A stretch of 64,000 nucleotides of DNA from positions 62,001 through 126,000 of the forward strand of contig CAVQRC010000008.1 in NCBI GenBank assembly GCA_963715045.1, written 5' to 3'. The notes beneath the pieces were generated by a model. That model was not told where the DNA came from. It ran no database searches and saw nothing but the letters and a program-made list of their open reading frames with translations. The DNA is from CAVQRC01 sp963715045 (GTDB taxonomy: Bacteria > Planctomycetota > Planctomycetia > Pirellulales > Lacipirellulaceae). A program made the position numbers and the translations under genes. Each line of letters starts with the position of its first letter. The stretch's first letter is position 1. This document shows, piece by piece, positions 9,893 through 19,188 of this stretch.

Positions 9893-10354
9893 ATGAGCGC
9901 AGACGGCAAGATTGAAGAACTGGGCATTGAACTTCCCCCGGCCCCGAAGCCGGCAGGCGTCTACAAGCCGGCCCTGGTGCTCGGCAATTTGTGTTACGTT
10001 TCGGGCCACGGGCCGTTGCTGCCCGATGGCACAATGCTCTCGGGACGCGTCGGTGGCGAGGTCAACCAGGAGCACGGCTACGCGGCGGCGCGTCAAACGG
10101 GCCTGGCGATTCTGGCCACGTTGCGAGCCCATCTCGGCAGCCTCGACCGCGTCGTGCGTGTCGTGAAAGTTCTCGGACTTGTCAACGCCGCAGCCGATTT
10201 CAAGGAACACCCGGCGGTCATCAACGGCTGCAGCGAACTGTTTCGCGAGGTCTGGGGCGAAGACCGCGGGGTCGGTGTGCGGAGCGCGGTCGGCATGGGG
10301 TCGCTGCCCGGCAACATCTCGGTCGAGATCGAAGCGCTGTTTGAAGTCGCGTAG
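9893..10354 (+). CDS. RidA/YjgF-like family protein (long ~150-residue type)
   Basis: Cytoplasmic member of the RidA/YjgF superfamily; relatives deaminate reactive enamine/imine intermediates, but this longer subtype (PF14588-like) has no firm function. 153 residues from an ATG with an AGGAG at about 9881. Family features: LCYVSGHGPLLPDG near the start, GYAAARQTGLAILATL, VVRVVKVLGLVN in the middle and RSAVGMGSLPGNISVEIEA near the end, the usual finish for the subtype. It is monocistronic and its stop lies 10 nt from that of the convergent SGNH gene. Confidence 0.9.
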   Translation: MSADGKIEELGIELPPAPKPAGVYKPALVLGNLCYVSGHGPLLPDGTMLSGRVGGEVNQEHGYAAARQTGLAILATLRAHLGSLDRVVRVVKVLGLVNAAADFKEHPAVINGCSELFREVWGEDRGVGVRSAVGMGSLPGNISVEIEALFEVA

Positions 10355-10364
10355 AACGCCCCAG

Positions 10365-11522
10365 CTACAGGGCCTCAAGCACTTGCGGTGCCAAGAGCTC
10401 GTACCCCGCCCGCAGCGGATGACTCGCATCACCGAAGTTGTGACTCGGCAGCACGGGCAGAACCAGGAATTTCGTGCCGCGAGCGGTGAGCCGCTGCTGG
10501 ATACTCTTCGATCAGTCGTCGCAGCTTCACTCCGGCTGGACGGCAGCGAGCAGGTGCTCGTTGAACGGGCCGACGAGGACGAGGACATCGTTCCCCCGCG
10601 ATTCGAGCACGCGAATTGCGCGTTCGAAGGCGGCCCACTGCAGGGAGCTGCCGAGTTCGATCCATGGCATGTCCTGGACGGGAATGCCGGTGGCTTCCCA
10701 CGACGGCGGAACCGCGTTCCGACCGCTGCGGGGTGCAACGTGCCGAGGTTCCTGGCTGGGTGCCGGCAGTCGCCAACGGATCTGTCTGAGGAAGTTTTCG
10801 CGAGGGTGCTCGAGACACCACGAGGGAATGTCGACGCCGCCGAACCACGCCACGCGAATGTGGTGCACCAACTGGCGATAGGGCTGATATCGATCGAGAA
10901 CACGACCGATTCGCGTGTCGGCGTCGGCGGTGTAAGCAGGTAAGGACGGCCAGACCTGGGGGATCAGGTCGGGATGATTGAACGATCCTTCACCAGGCAC
11001 CTGCAGGTCACGCTGCGGCGTACTGAACCACAGCAGGTTGAGGTGCAGTATGACCTGGCGATCGCGGAGTTCCGTGGCGACGTAGCGGACCAGCCCTTCC
11101 ATTGCGAGCGGGTGCAGACCGTTCAAGCCACCGTTGATATACAGGCGGCGATCGTCGAGTGTGTTGAGCACTGCAGAGAGCGTGTGGTCGGGAGTCACGT
11201 ACTCGCCCCACACGACCGAATCACCGATCAGAACGACGTCACTGGCGGTCGTTTGTTCGAGCAGTCGGGCGTAGACCCAGTTGTCGCCACTGAGTCCGAA
11301 CGGAATGCGGTACGCTCCAAGAGGGACACCTACCGGGCCCGGCGAGGTGCCTGTGGAAGGCATCCGCTCTTCGCTGCCGGGGACGCCAATCCCGAGCGTT
11401 TCCCGGGCCTGCCAGGAATACGGCAGCACTGCGAGCACAACCACGCAGATCGCAATCGCCACGATCCAGTCGCCGACCGACAACCGGACCTCGTTAGCGC
11501 CGAAGGGTATTTCGTCGTTCAT
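10365..11522 (-). CDS. SGNH hydrolase-like protein, partner of MBOAT acyltransferase
   Basis: Membrane-anchored SGNH-fold protein, probably acting with the upstream MBOAT in O-acetylation of an extracellular polymer, as AlgJ/AlgX-type partners do. One N-terminal helix (IVAIAICVVVLAVLPYS) is followed by a periplasmic domain with VLIGDSVVWGEYV (GDS nucleophile block) and, near the C-terminus, SHNFGDASHPLRAGYELLA (Asp-x-x-His block). Two compensating one-base shifts near 10530 and 10503 put about 27 nt out of frame: the protein reads ...LLAAVQP, VKLRRLIEEY, QQRLTARGTKFLVLPVLP. The start frame and the final frame agree, so the gene ends at 10365 after VLEAL. It begins 25 nt after the MBOAT stop. 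Confidence 0.75.
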
Positions 11523-11547
11523 GATGAGTCGCCTGGCGATGTCTGTT

Positions 11548-12957
11548 TCAAAACTGGAAATAGATGAACGCGGTGCCGGGTGTTCCGGGAAACAGGGCCA
11601 GATACAGAATCATGAACACCACGATGGCGATGCGAACGGGGCGGGCGGCGAGGACCGTACGCCAGCGACTTTCCAGCAGAAACTGGTAGGCCCAGACGAG
11701 GAGGATCAGCCCCAGCATCAGCGGCGGCATCGCGGTAACGGCACGTGACGTACCGGGCAAGCTCGTCGTCCAGCGAAAGACTCGTTCGAGAATCAAGGTC
11801 GCGTCTGCAAAAGTCTCCGCTCGAAAGAAGACCCAGGTAAGGCACACGAAGGTAAAGACGGCCAATTGCTTGACGAGTCGCGGGACTCGTTCGCGGTAGA
11901 AGCGGGCCCTTTCCAGTGCTCGCGTGGTCATGATTCCGCCGGCGTGCAACGCGCCCCAAATGACAAAGTTCCAGGCGGCTCCGTGCCACAGCCCGGAAAC
12001 TACGAACGTCAGAAACAGATTGCGGTACAACCGCAAGGTTCCATGTTGGCTCCCGCCGAGAGGGATGTAGACATAGTCGCGAAACCAGGTTGACAGGCTG
12101 ATGTGCCAGCGTGACCAGAAGTCACCGAGGCCCGTAGCGAGGTAGGGATTGCTGAAGTTGAGCATCAGGCGGAACCCGAAAATCCGGGCCACCCCACGCG
12201 CCATGTCGGTGTAGCCGGAGAAGTCGAAGAAAATCTGCCAGGCGAAAGCGAACGTCGCCAGGGCCAGGGTGGGAGCTGCATGCAACCCCGGATCCCGATA
12301 GATCCGATCGACGTACACGGCGAGGAAGTCGGCCAGAGCAATTTTCTTGAACAGGCCCACGACGAACAGGGAAGCACCGTCTGCCAGATCCGCGCGGGTG
12401 ATCGTCGGGAACCGTTTGAGCTGCGGCAGCAACTGGCTCGATCGCTCGATCGGACCCGCCACGAGCTGCGGGAACAGGGCGACGAAGGTGGCGAAGCGGA
12501 TCAGGCTGGATTCGCGGCGAACACCGGCTCGATAGTAGTCGATCGTGTAGCTCATCGACTGAAACGTGAAGAACGAAATCCCCACCGGGATTCCGATGGT
12601 GGTGAGAAATTCGGGCATGGGAAGTCGCCAATTGACGCCCGCGAAATCGAGCATCTGATTGACATTGTCAGCCGCGAAGTTTCCGTACTTGAAGAAACCG
12701 AGCAGGGCAAGGTTGTTGATCAGACTGACCGCGAGCCACATGCCGCGTCGTCGGGAGATGGCCATCAGGCGTACGACGTAAAAGTCGAGCACGGTCGAGT
12801 AGGCGATCAGCAGCAGGAACCACGGATTCCACCAGCCGTAGAAGACGTACGAGGCGAGCAGCAGCCAGTGCAGCCAGAATCGCGTACGGCCCAGCAGCAG
12901 GTAGGTGGGATAGACGACGAGCAGAAAGAGCAGAAAAGGCCAGGTATTGAACAGCAT
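11548..12957 (-). CDS. MBOAT O-acyltransferase, AlgI-like
   Basis: Inner-membrane acyltransferase that moves acetyl groups across the membrane to polysaccharides. 469 residues from ATG 12957 (MLFNTWPFLLFLLVV); the start was chosen because the upstream in-frame part is hydrophilic and Arg-rich, whereas AlgI proteins begin MLFN/MLFS. About ten helices are visible. Signatures: GFFKYGNF, IGIPVGISFFTFQSMSY, FPQLVAGPIERSSQLLPQL, FWSRWHISLSTWFRDYVYI and FVVSGLWHGAAWNFVIWG, which contains the catalytic His. Length and motif order match AlgI/DltB-type MBOATs. It is followed 25 nt later by the SGNH partner gene. Confidence 0.92.
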   Translation of the reverse strand: MLFNTWPFLLFLLVVYPTYLLLGRTRFWLHWLLLASYVFYGWWNPWFLLLIAYSTVLDFYVVRLMAISRRRGMWLAVSLINNLALLGFFKYGNFAADNVNQMLDFAGVNWRLPMPEFLTTIGIPVGISFFTFQSMSYTIDYYRAGVRRESSLIRFATFVALFPQLVAGPIERSSQLLPQLKRFPTITRADLADGASLFVVGLFKKIALADFLAVYVDRIYRDPGLHAAPTLALATFAFAWQIFFDFSGYTDMARGVARIFGFRLMLNFSNPYLATGLGDFWSRWHISLSTWFRDYVYIPLGGSQHGTLRLYRNLFLTFVVSGLWHGAAWNFVIWGALHAGGIMTTRALERARFYRERVPRLVKQLAVFTFVCLTWVFFRAETFADATLILERVFRWTTSLPGTSRAVTAMPPLMLGLILLVWAYQFLLESRWRTVLAARPVRIAIVVFMILYLALFPGTPGTAFIYFQF

Positions 12958-12976
12958 GATTCTCGCCGGCCTCCTC

Positions 12977-13001
12977 GTAGCCGGGGCACTCCGTGACGCG
13001 G
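12977..13001 (+). repeat. Dispersed copy of the repeat opening the 39.5-40.2 kb array
   Basis: The sequence GTAGCCGGGGCACTCCGTGA followed by CGCGG matches the first ~25 bp of every unit of the 128-bp array at 39493-40195 (which has CCCGG). It sits in the 172-bp gap upstream of the MBOAT gene. The rest of the unit is not present here, so the 25-mer seems able to occur alone. Confidence 0.8.
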
Positions 13002-13129
13002 TTCCGGGTGCCGCTGCTGTCGTTCCGTTCGTCGACCTCAATATGCCCGGCTGGCTGACATCTCTCCGTCCGTTTGCTTGCCGCCCAGGCTTCGACACGG
13101 CGGGAAGCGACTACAACAACGCGACCAGG

Positions 13130-13983
13130 CTACGGCCCGGCGTTTGTCTGACGCTCGTTGGCCGGCAGTCGTCGCACGCAGCGAAACCCGTACGTACTCT
13201 TCGCGATGCAGGCGTCGACGATTCCGGGGATGTCACCTTGGCGAATCGTGGGGCTGACGTCCCCGAGGGGTGACTGAAAGGAGCCCCCGCGGATCACTCG
13301 CAACTTCCCCTCCGCCGGGCCCCGCGGATCGAGTACTCCGGATTCCGCAACGTACCCCTCGGTAAAGACATCGTTGCACCACTCGGCGACGTTACCCAGC
13401 ATGTCGTGCAATCCCCACGCATTGGGCCGACGTTGGCCGACGCGGTCCGTTCGCCCGGCAGAATTCGCCTCGTAACAGGCGGCTCTCGAGAGGTCGGCGG
13501 CGGCCAGCGGCCGGACATCGCCGCCACGGGCGGCGTATTCCCATTCGGCTTCGGTCGGCAATCGGTATCCGCTGGCCGCGAAGTTGCAGGCGAAGGTCGT
13601 CTCGTCGTAGCAGGGCTCGAGCCCTTCCGCCCGTGATCGCTCGTTACAGAACTTTGCGGCTTCGGTCCAGCGAATCTGATCGGCCGGTCGCTGAGGGTCT
13701 TTGAACTTGGAAGGGTTGGGAAGCTCAAGATCCGCGAACTGCTGCTGCGTGACCTCGAATTTGTCGATGGCGAACGCCGAGACGCGTACCGGATGTGCCG
13801 CGCCGGCGCGTCATCTCCCATCGTGAATTCACCTCCGGGCAGACTTACCATCGGCGTTCCGGCCGCATCGATTTCGACTGCCTGGGTTCGCGATGCGTCT
13901 TTGCCGGAATCGGCGGGCGGCGAAGGCGTGCAGCCGCCGACGGCCAGCGCCAGGGTCAGCAGAAACGGCTGCGAGCGATTCAC
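13130..13983 (-). CDS. SUMF1/FGE-like domain lipoprotein without the catalytic Cys pair, one frameshift
   Basis: Exported lipoprotein with a formylglycine-generating-enzyme fold. The GTG at 13983 overlaps the stop of the TolB-like gene by 4 nt (GTGA). A hydrophobic signal ends in VGGC, a lipobox. Then come MVSLPGGEFTMGDD, and after a one-base shift near 13790-13800, VRVSAFAIDKFEVTQQQFAD, YRLPTEAEWEYAARGG, NAWGLHDMLGNVAEW, RVIRGGSF and YGFRCVRR, all standard landmarks of the domain. True FGE has a CxxxxC pair just after the GGSF strand; here the stretch reads QSPLGDVSPTIRQGD with no Cys. The protein is therefore probably a binding or structural relative and not the activator of the sulfatases in this window. 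Confidence 0.8.
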
Positions 13984-15065
13984 TCGGCACTCCTTGCGAT
14001 CCACTCCGATTCTTTGTTCGACATCGACATGTCGCTGGTGAGCGGGATGGAGGGTCCTGTCCCGTCCGCGCGGCGGATGTGGATATTCCACGGCCCGCGG
14101 ACGCCGATCATCTCGGCGACCTCGGAATGGGTGCCGGGCCCTGCAGCCGGCATCCGGCCACCTGGCCCGACGCTGTACGTCACCCACTGGCCGTCGGGTG
14201 AGAAGTCTGGATGGTAGAGATGCGACTCGCCACCCTGGTCGAGTTGTCTCTGGTTCGCGATCGTCGGGCCGTCATCGCCGTAGACCACCTCGGCGGTCGC
14301 GACTTCGTGCCCGCCCGGGCTCCAGGTAATCCGACGGCCGTCGCGACTCACGCATGGACGGCACCCGGGCATGGGCAGCTTCACGATCCGCTGCCCGTTG
14401 ACCTCGATCGCGACGATCGCGTGGTCGTATCCCAGACCGCCATGGACGGTGCTGAAGATCCACTCCCCGTTCGGACTCCAGGCCAGGTTGTACAGGTGCT
14501 CGATGGCAGAATTCGGGTGCTCGGCGATTTCTCCAGTCGACAGATCGCAAAAGAACAGTCCTTTCGACACGTAGTCGACGACATTGAAGCGTTTGAACTC
14601 CTGCTTCACGAAAGCGATTCGCTTTCCGTCAGGGCTCCAGCACGGCTGGCGTGCCCGCTCGGCAACCAGCTTGCGATTCGAGCCATCAGAATCCATGACG
14701 TAAACGCTCCGGTAGGTCTGCCCATCACGCTCGATGTCGGCAAGAAAACAGATTCTTGTGCCATCGGGAGAAGCCTGCGGATAGAGTTCGTGGACGCCCG
14801 GTGTGTTCGTCAAATTCTGCTTCCGCGACCCGTCGGCGTTCATAACGAAGATCTCCCAGTTGTCTTCGTCATAAGCCTCGTAGAGGATCTGCCAGGGCAA
14901 TTTGGACAGTTCGCCACGGGCGCGGGCGATCTCGTCCTGGTCGCCGCCGGAAACGGTTCGCTCGGCGACTTCGGAAGTTTGGACTTCGTCAGCCGCGACT
15001 GGCGAGACAGCGGTCAGCCAGACCACGGCAGCAAGACACAGAACGCGCAACCACGCGGTACTCAT
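13980..15065 (-). CDS. TolB-like WD40/PD40 propeller, periplasmic
   Basis: Exported beta-propeller of the TolB C-terminal type. 361 residues from ATG 15065; cleavable signal LRVLCLAAVVWLTAVSPVAA. Repeats with the PD40 pattern are obvious: QASPDGTRICFLA, PCWSPDGKRIAFV, LAWSPNGEWIFST, VSRDGRRITWSP and PDFSPDGQWVTYS. Relatives in planctomycetes are usually described as PD40 or TolB-like proteins of unknown role; it could bind sugars or act as a scaffold. The stop overlaps the SUMF1-like start by 4 nt, so the two are probably translated together. It starts 64 nt after the NodB/FG-GAP gene. Confidence 0.85.
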   Translation of the reverse strand: MSTAWLRVLCLAAVVWLTAVSPVAADEVQTSEVAERTVSGGDQDEIARARGELSKLPWQILYEAYDEDNWEIFVMNADGSRKQNLTNTPGVHELYPQASPDGTRICFLADIERDGQTYRSVYVMDSDGSNRKLVAERARQPCWSPDGKRIAFVKQEFKRFNVVDYVSKGLFFCDLSTGEIAEHPNSAIEHLYNLAWSPNGEWIFSTVHGGLGYDHAIVAIEVNGQRIVKLPMPGCRPCVSRDGRRITWSPGGHEVATAEVVYGDDGPTIANQRQLDQGGESHLYHPDFSPDGQWVTYSVGPGGRMPAAGPGTHSEVAEMIGVRGPWNIHIRRADGTGPSIPLTSDMSMSNKESEWIARSAE

Positions 15066-15129
15066 GACTCGAAGTCCTTCAGGCAGCCAGGCAATATCGG
15101 TTGAACCAGAACAACACGCAACGCCTCAT

Positions 15130-16992
15130 TCACCGAGGCAGTTGGGCACCGAGCAGTTGGGCAAACGTCCTGCGATCCACACCATCAGGAAGTTGGTCGG
15201 TGAGTTCGTTCTGCAGCCACATGTGTCCCCGCGCGAACCAGGCACCGTTGTTGCGTCCGTCACGGACAATCGGTGGGATTTCGCCGGCCTTACCGGTCCG
15301 TGATCCAGCGTGCGTCTGCCGGTTCCACCCGCCCGTCTGAGGTGTGAACAGGTAGGTGCCATACCGCTCATCGTTCGAGAAGACGACGTCGTCGAAGTGA
15401 TCATCGTTGAGATCGACGAAACGCAGGCCCGCGTCTCGACCGTCTGCCGTGACAATGGGTTCGGGAACGACCGCGTCGTCCACCCGCTGCCAGCTCACCG
15501 ACGACGGCAAGCGGCGGAAAATGGCCCTGTGGTCCGGATGGGCGACGATCAACTCGCACGTGCCATTACCATCGGTGTCGCGAAGCCGTACCCCCTGGTC
15601 GGCGCGGCCGCGAACGGTGGCGACCGGGTTCCCGTCGATCTCCAGACCTTCGAGTCCGTGCTCCTCCTCGCGCCATTGCCCGTCAGCAAAGTGCCACACG
15701 CCGCGGACGTGGTCGTTAGCGACGACAAAACTCGCCTGGCCGTTCGCCTGGAGGACACCGAATCGGACCCCCGCATCGATGCGATCACCTTCGGCGGTCA
15801 CTTCGACAATCGGCACGGGAAATCCAAACGTTCGCCAGGTTCGACTCTCGGGTTGCCAGATCCGCGTCTGCTGCAGGTGCTCGTTGCCGATCACGACATC
15901 GACGTACCCGTCGTGATTCACATCGAGAATCCGCACGCCGTTGTCCTGTCCGTTCGCCGCCCGCAAGGGTTGGCCAGCGAGAAGGTGCTCATTCAGTCGG
16001 TCGACGCATTCGCGGAAAGTAAGAAAGCGGACTTGCGGTCCATGTTTCTTGATCGTCTCATCGACCACTTCGAGCAGCAGTTGCTGACCGATCCAGTTGT
16101 TGGGGTGACAGACGAGGTTGGCCGTGCCCCGCTTGATGACCGCTGCGTCGATGACTGCTCGAAGATCTTCGGCGGTCTTGGAACTGGCCACCCCGTTGAG
16201 ATTCTGTCCCTGCCAGTCGTCTGGAATCGCGCAGGGAAACTCCCAGCACAATCGACCGATCACGAAGGGGTACGGGTAATTTTGTACGAGGTTGACGAAA
16301 CTCGGGAACGGAATGTACTTGCGGAACCGCTGCTGACCGTTCGGATCGAACACGAGTTCGCGGGGGAGGCTCGGATCGTCGGGGGTCATCAGCGTGCAGA
16401 CGGATGAGCTGAGCTGGAGGAAATTGCCCGCTGGTGTCGTCTGGTTGACGATTTCCGCGAACCCGCGAGGGCTGGGGGTGTTCAGCGAATCCATGCAGGG
16501 AAATCGGAAAGCGACCGGCCGATTTCCAGGAATCGCAAACATCTGGTCGACGCAGCGGTCGTAGGTGTCCTTGGCTTTGTCGAAATCTCCGCCTGCCAGG
16601 CAAGGGCAGGGGTGGTCTGCCGTGTGCGTTTCGATCGAGAGACCTTCCTCGATCCACGATTGCAGTTGCGGATGTCGCGGATCAATCTGATTGGTCATGA
16701 TGCTGACCGGGGCCCGCCCGTCGACCTGTCGCAACCGTCCCAGCACGGGCCGCAGGTGATCCTCGTACCGCGCGGTATCCCGCATGTCGTCGATGCCGAT
16801 CGTGACCACCGCTTCAACACCGGCTTCACCAACCCACTGCGGTGTTTCGAGTCGCGCTACATTCAGACCGGTCCAGTAGGGGTTGCAGAACGCGTCGAGA
16901 TACGTCAACCGGTTACCGTCTCCGGCCAGGCCTGCCGCTGCCGCTGCCGACCAGGCTCCGAGCACACCGAGAACCACGATCGATCGGTTCAT
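15130..16992 (-). CDS. Polysaccharide deacetylase-like (NodB) protein with C-terminal FG-GAP/VCBS repeats
   Basis: Exported two-domain protein. From ATG 16992 a signal peptide (SIVVLGVLGAWSAAAAAGLA) leads into a NodB-like barrel: VVTIGIDDMRD supplies the catalytic/metal Asp pair and ETHTADHPCPC an H-x3-H metal site, as in CE4 deacetylases. The C-terminal ~270 residues carry at least three FG-GAP-like strands: VRILDVNHDGYVDVVIGN, VRLRDTDGNGTCELIVA and LRFVDLNDDHFDDVVFSN, which normally bind calcium. Carbohydrate deacetylation with a propeller for substrate or surface binding is a reasonable inference, not shown. The start overlaps the lactonase stop by 4 nt (ATGA), indicating translational coupling. 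Confidence 0.8.
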   Translation of the reverse strand: MNRSIVVLGVLGAWSAAAAAGLAGDGNRLTYLDAFCNPYWTGLNVARLETPQWVGEAGVEAVVTIGIDDMRDTARYEDHLRPVLGRLRQVDGRAPVSIMTNQIDPRHPQLQSWIEEGLSIETHTADHPCPCLAGGDFDKAKDTYDRCVDQMFAIPGNRPVAFRFPCMDSLNTPSPRGFAEIVNQTTPAGNFLQLSSSVCTLMTPDDPSLPRELVFDPNGQQRFRKYIPFPSFVNLVQNYPYPFVIGRLCWEFPCAIPDDWQGQNLNGVASSKTAEDLRAVIDAAVIKRGTANLVCHPNNWIGQQLLLEVVDETIKKHGPQVRFLTFRECVDRLNEHLLAGQPLRAANGQDNGVRILDVNHDGYVDVVIGNEHLQQTRIWQPESRTWRTFGFPVPIVEVTAEGDRIDAGVRFGVLQANGQASFVVANDHVRGVWHFADGQWREEEHGLEGLEIDGNPVATVRGRADQGVRLRDTDGNGTCELIVAHPDHRAIFRRLPSSVSWQRVDDAVVPEPIVTADGRDAGLRFVDLNDDHFDDVVFSNDERYGTYLFTPQTGGWNRQTHAGSRTGKAGEIPPIVRDGRNNGAWFARGHMWLQNELTDQLPDGVDRRTFAQLLGAQLPR

Positions 16993-18134
16993 TCCACTTC
17001 CCCTTCCAGCCCCACAAACAGCACACACGTCGGGCCCCCGAGATGGATCATGTTGCGGGTGTAAATCAGGTCACCCGACTCCTGGTCGATGCGAAACACG
17101 GCGACATTGTCCGATTCCTGGCCGGCGGCGAGCAGCCAGCGGCCCGTCGGATCGATACCAAAGTGCCGCGGCCAGCTACCGCGAACGGGTTCCCGCTCGA
17201 TAAAGCTGAGGGTGCCGTCTTGAGGATCGATGGCGAACACGCCGATCGTGTCGTGGCCACGAATCCCGACGTACAGGAAGCGGCCGCTGGGATGGACCTG
17301 GATTTCCGAGCAGGTCGTCAGGATCGGCTCGACTTCGTCCGGGCCCACGGCGAGCACGGACTGCCGCTCATCGAGGATTTCCTCGTCACCAGCGATCTGA
17401 TAGGCGATCACGGCCAGCGACAGCTCGTTGGCGACATATCCCCATTTGCCGTTGGGATGAAACGCGAAGTGGCGGGGACCGGAGCCGGGTGGTACCCGCT
17501 TTGCCCCGACCGGAGTGATCGCGTGCGTGTTTTCATCGAGCCGATAGATGACGATCTGGTCGGTGCCCAGATCGGGAACGAGTACGTATCGGCCACTCGG
17601 GTCGTTTCCGATCCAGTGCGGATGCGGCCGCTGCTGACGCTGAGGGTTGATGCTGGAACCCTCGTGCAGGTGGCGGCTGACGCGAGGGCCGACGGTGCGA
17701 TCGGCCGCGATTGGGAACGAGACGACCGAACCACCGCCGTAGTCGACCAGCAGCAGCGTCTGCCCGTCACGGCTGACAGTGAGATGGGTTGGGCCTCGGT
17801 CGCCCGTAGCCTCGGCCGAGACGAACTCGAGCGAGCCGCGATCGGCAGCGAACTTGAGCGTTGCGACTGCCCCGGGAAACTCGTCGGTTCGGCAAGTCGC
17901 ATAGACGTGCATACCGTCGGGATGCATGGCCAGGAAGCCGACCCCCGCCAGCGGCACGGCCAGCTTCGGGGCGGAAAGCTTGCCCGAATCGAGATTCAGC
18001 GTCGCTTGATACACACCCGACTGCGGTCCTCGCGCCGCGAACAGCACCGGGATGTCATCGCCGGCCTGAGCGATCGAAACGACGATCGAAATGCCGCACG
18101 CGACGCACAGCCATGTTCGATACAGGAAGATCAT
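16989..18134 (-). CDS. Lactonase-type seven-bladed beta-propeller (6-phosphogluconolactonase-like), exported
   Basis: Member of the Lactonase_7-bladed family (PF10282), whose best-known member hydrolyses 6-phosphogluconolactone; this one is exported (signal FLYRTWLCVACGISIVVSIAQA), so the natural lactone is likely another sugar acid derivative. Repeats include FLAMHPDGMHVYATC, HLTVSRDGQTLLLVDYGGG, HFAFHPNGKWGYVANE, IQVHPSGRFLYVGIRGH and HFGIDPTGRWLLAAGQESD, with the ending typical of the family. The ATG at 18134 gives a 4-nt ATGA overlap with the RraA-like stop; another ATG two codons upstream is possible. Neighbouring deacetylase and RraA-like genes fit a sugar-acid breakdown pathway. Confidence 0.88.
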   Translation of the reverse strand: MIFLYRTWLCVACGISIVVSIAQAGDDIPVLFAARGPQSGVYQATLNLDSGKLSAPKLAVPLAGVGFLAMHPDGMHVYATCRTDEFPGAVATLKFAADRGSLEFVSAEATGDRGPTHLTVSRDGQTLLLVDYGGGSVVSFPIAADRTVGPRVSRHLHEGSSINPQRQQRPHPHWIGNDPSGRYVLVPDLGTDQIVIYRLDENTHAITPVGAKRVPPGSGPRHFAFHPNGKWGYVANELSLAVIAYQIAGDEEILDERQSVLAVGPDEVEPILTTCSEIQVHPSGRFLYVGIRGHDTIGVFAIDPQDGTLSFIEREPVRGSWPRHFGIDPTGRWLLAAGQESDNVAVFRIDQESGDLIYTRNMIHLGGPTCVLFVGLEGEVE

Positions 18135-18898
18135 CCCCATTCTCCGCCGCGACCGAAGTGGTTGTGGGCGGCCCGCGAAAAAGCCTGCACCGCATTCTCG
18201 AAACGGTCCACGATTTCGTCATGCGGCAACCCGGTCGCGTTCCGGGCGGCAGCGATCACATGGTCGCATTCGTTGCGATCCATGAACGTGGCCGCGGCCA
18301 GCAGGGCATCCTGGACTTCTGGTTCGATCACCAGGAAACCGTGCTTGTCGGCATGGATCAGATCGCCGGGGCTGACTTTCTGGCCGAATACTTCGACGCT
18401 GCAATTGAATCGCACGGGACAGACGTGGGCGTGACCGACGCAGAGCCGCCGGGCGATGGCTTTGAAGCCGACCGCCGTCATTTCGTCGACGTCACGAATC
18501 GCGCCGTCGGTGATGGTCCCGACACAACCCAGAGCTCGCGAAATCGACGCCGATACTTCTCCCCAGGCGGAGCCAATCACGGCCGGTTTGTCGAGGTCCT
18601 GCACGACGACGATTTTGGGGCCCGGCTGTTGGGCGATGTACTCACGAAACTCGCGACCCCTCTCGGCTCCACTGGCCTGATGCTTCGAATTCGACGGCTC
18701 GATCACCATCGTCACGGCGTACCCGACCATCGGCCCCATCTGTGGCATGAAGTCAGTCGACTCTTCGATGCTGATGCCGTCGCGGGTGCGGTCACGCGCG
18801 GTGAGCTGTTCCCAGCCGTTGTAGATCGTGGGAGTATTCCACCGACTCAATTGCAATAAGTTGCTGAGATCCACTGGTTGCTTCCCGACGTCTTTCAT
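18131..18898 (-). CDS. RraA-like / HMG aldolase family protein
   Basis: Cytoplasmic protein of the RraA-like fold (PF03737), which includes 4-hydroxy-4-methyl-2-oxoglutarate aldolases and inhibitors of RNase E. 255 residues from ATG 18898, chosen because the upstream frame is not conserved-looking. Landmarks: RWNTPTIYNGWEQL near the start, VVVQDLDKPAVIGSAWGE, GCVGTITDGAIRDVDEM with the G-x-I-x-D-G-x-x-R-D core that holds the catalytic Arg and metal-binding Asp, and PGDLIHADKHGFLVIE. It heads the minus-strand run and shares a 4-nt overlap with the lactonase, so an aldolase role in the breakdown of a sugar acid is more likely than RNase regulation. Confidence 0.88.
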   Translation of the reverse strand: MKDVGKQPVDLSNLLQLSRWNTPTIYNGWEQLTARDRTRDGISIEESTDFMPQMGPMVGYAVTMVIEPSNSKHQASGAERGREFREYIAQQPGPKIVVVQDLDKPAVIGSAWGEVSASISRALGCVGTITDGAIRDVDEMTAVGFKAIARRLCVGHAHVCPVRFNCSVEVFGQKVSPGDLIHADKHGFLVIEPEVQDALLAAATFMDRNECDHVIAAARNATGLPHDEIVDRFENAVQAFSRAAHNHFGRGGEWG

Positions 18899-19188
18899 GA
18901 ATCTTTCACGATGTGCGATGCCTGTCGATCGCGACCGGCACTTTGGCTCGCGAGATGGAAGATCATCGGCGACAGGACCGGTCTCCGCGCTCGGTTGCCG
19001 GATGTCTTTCGCACCGTCTCTCGTGGATGGCATCTCTCGCGGATGAGCGGTACACAGCGTAACACATCTTTCGCAAGGTGGAAGTCGAATCGGCCTGGTG
19101 CTACGATGTCCGCGGTCAACCGCGACGGCCGCGATCTCGGCCCGCCGCCGCGATGGGACTCGTCGCTCAGCTCTCCAAGGTCCCTCCC

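Noticed and set aside
10503..10530. Two in-frame TGA codons in the SGNH gene as possible recoding sites
   Set aside because: The neighbouring frame reads as conserved protein (VKLRRLIEEY) across the same bases, so two compensating indels explain them.
16842..18434. Long plus-strand open frame (530 residues) opposite the lactonase and RraA-like genes
   Set aside because: Shadow of minus-strand genes with clear families and overlapping starts; composition is that of reversed codons.
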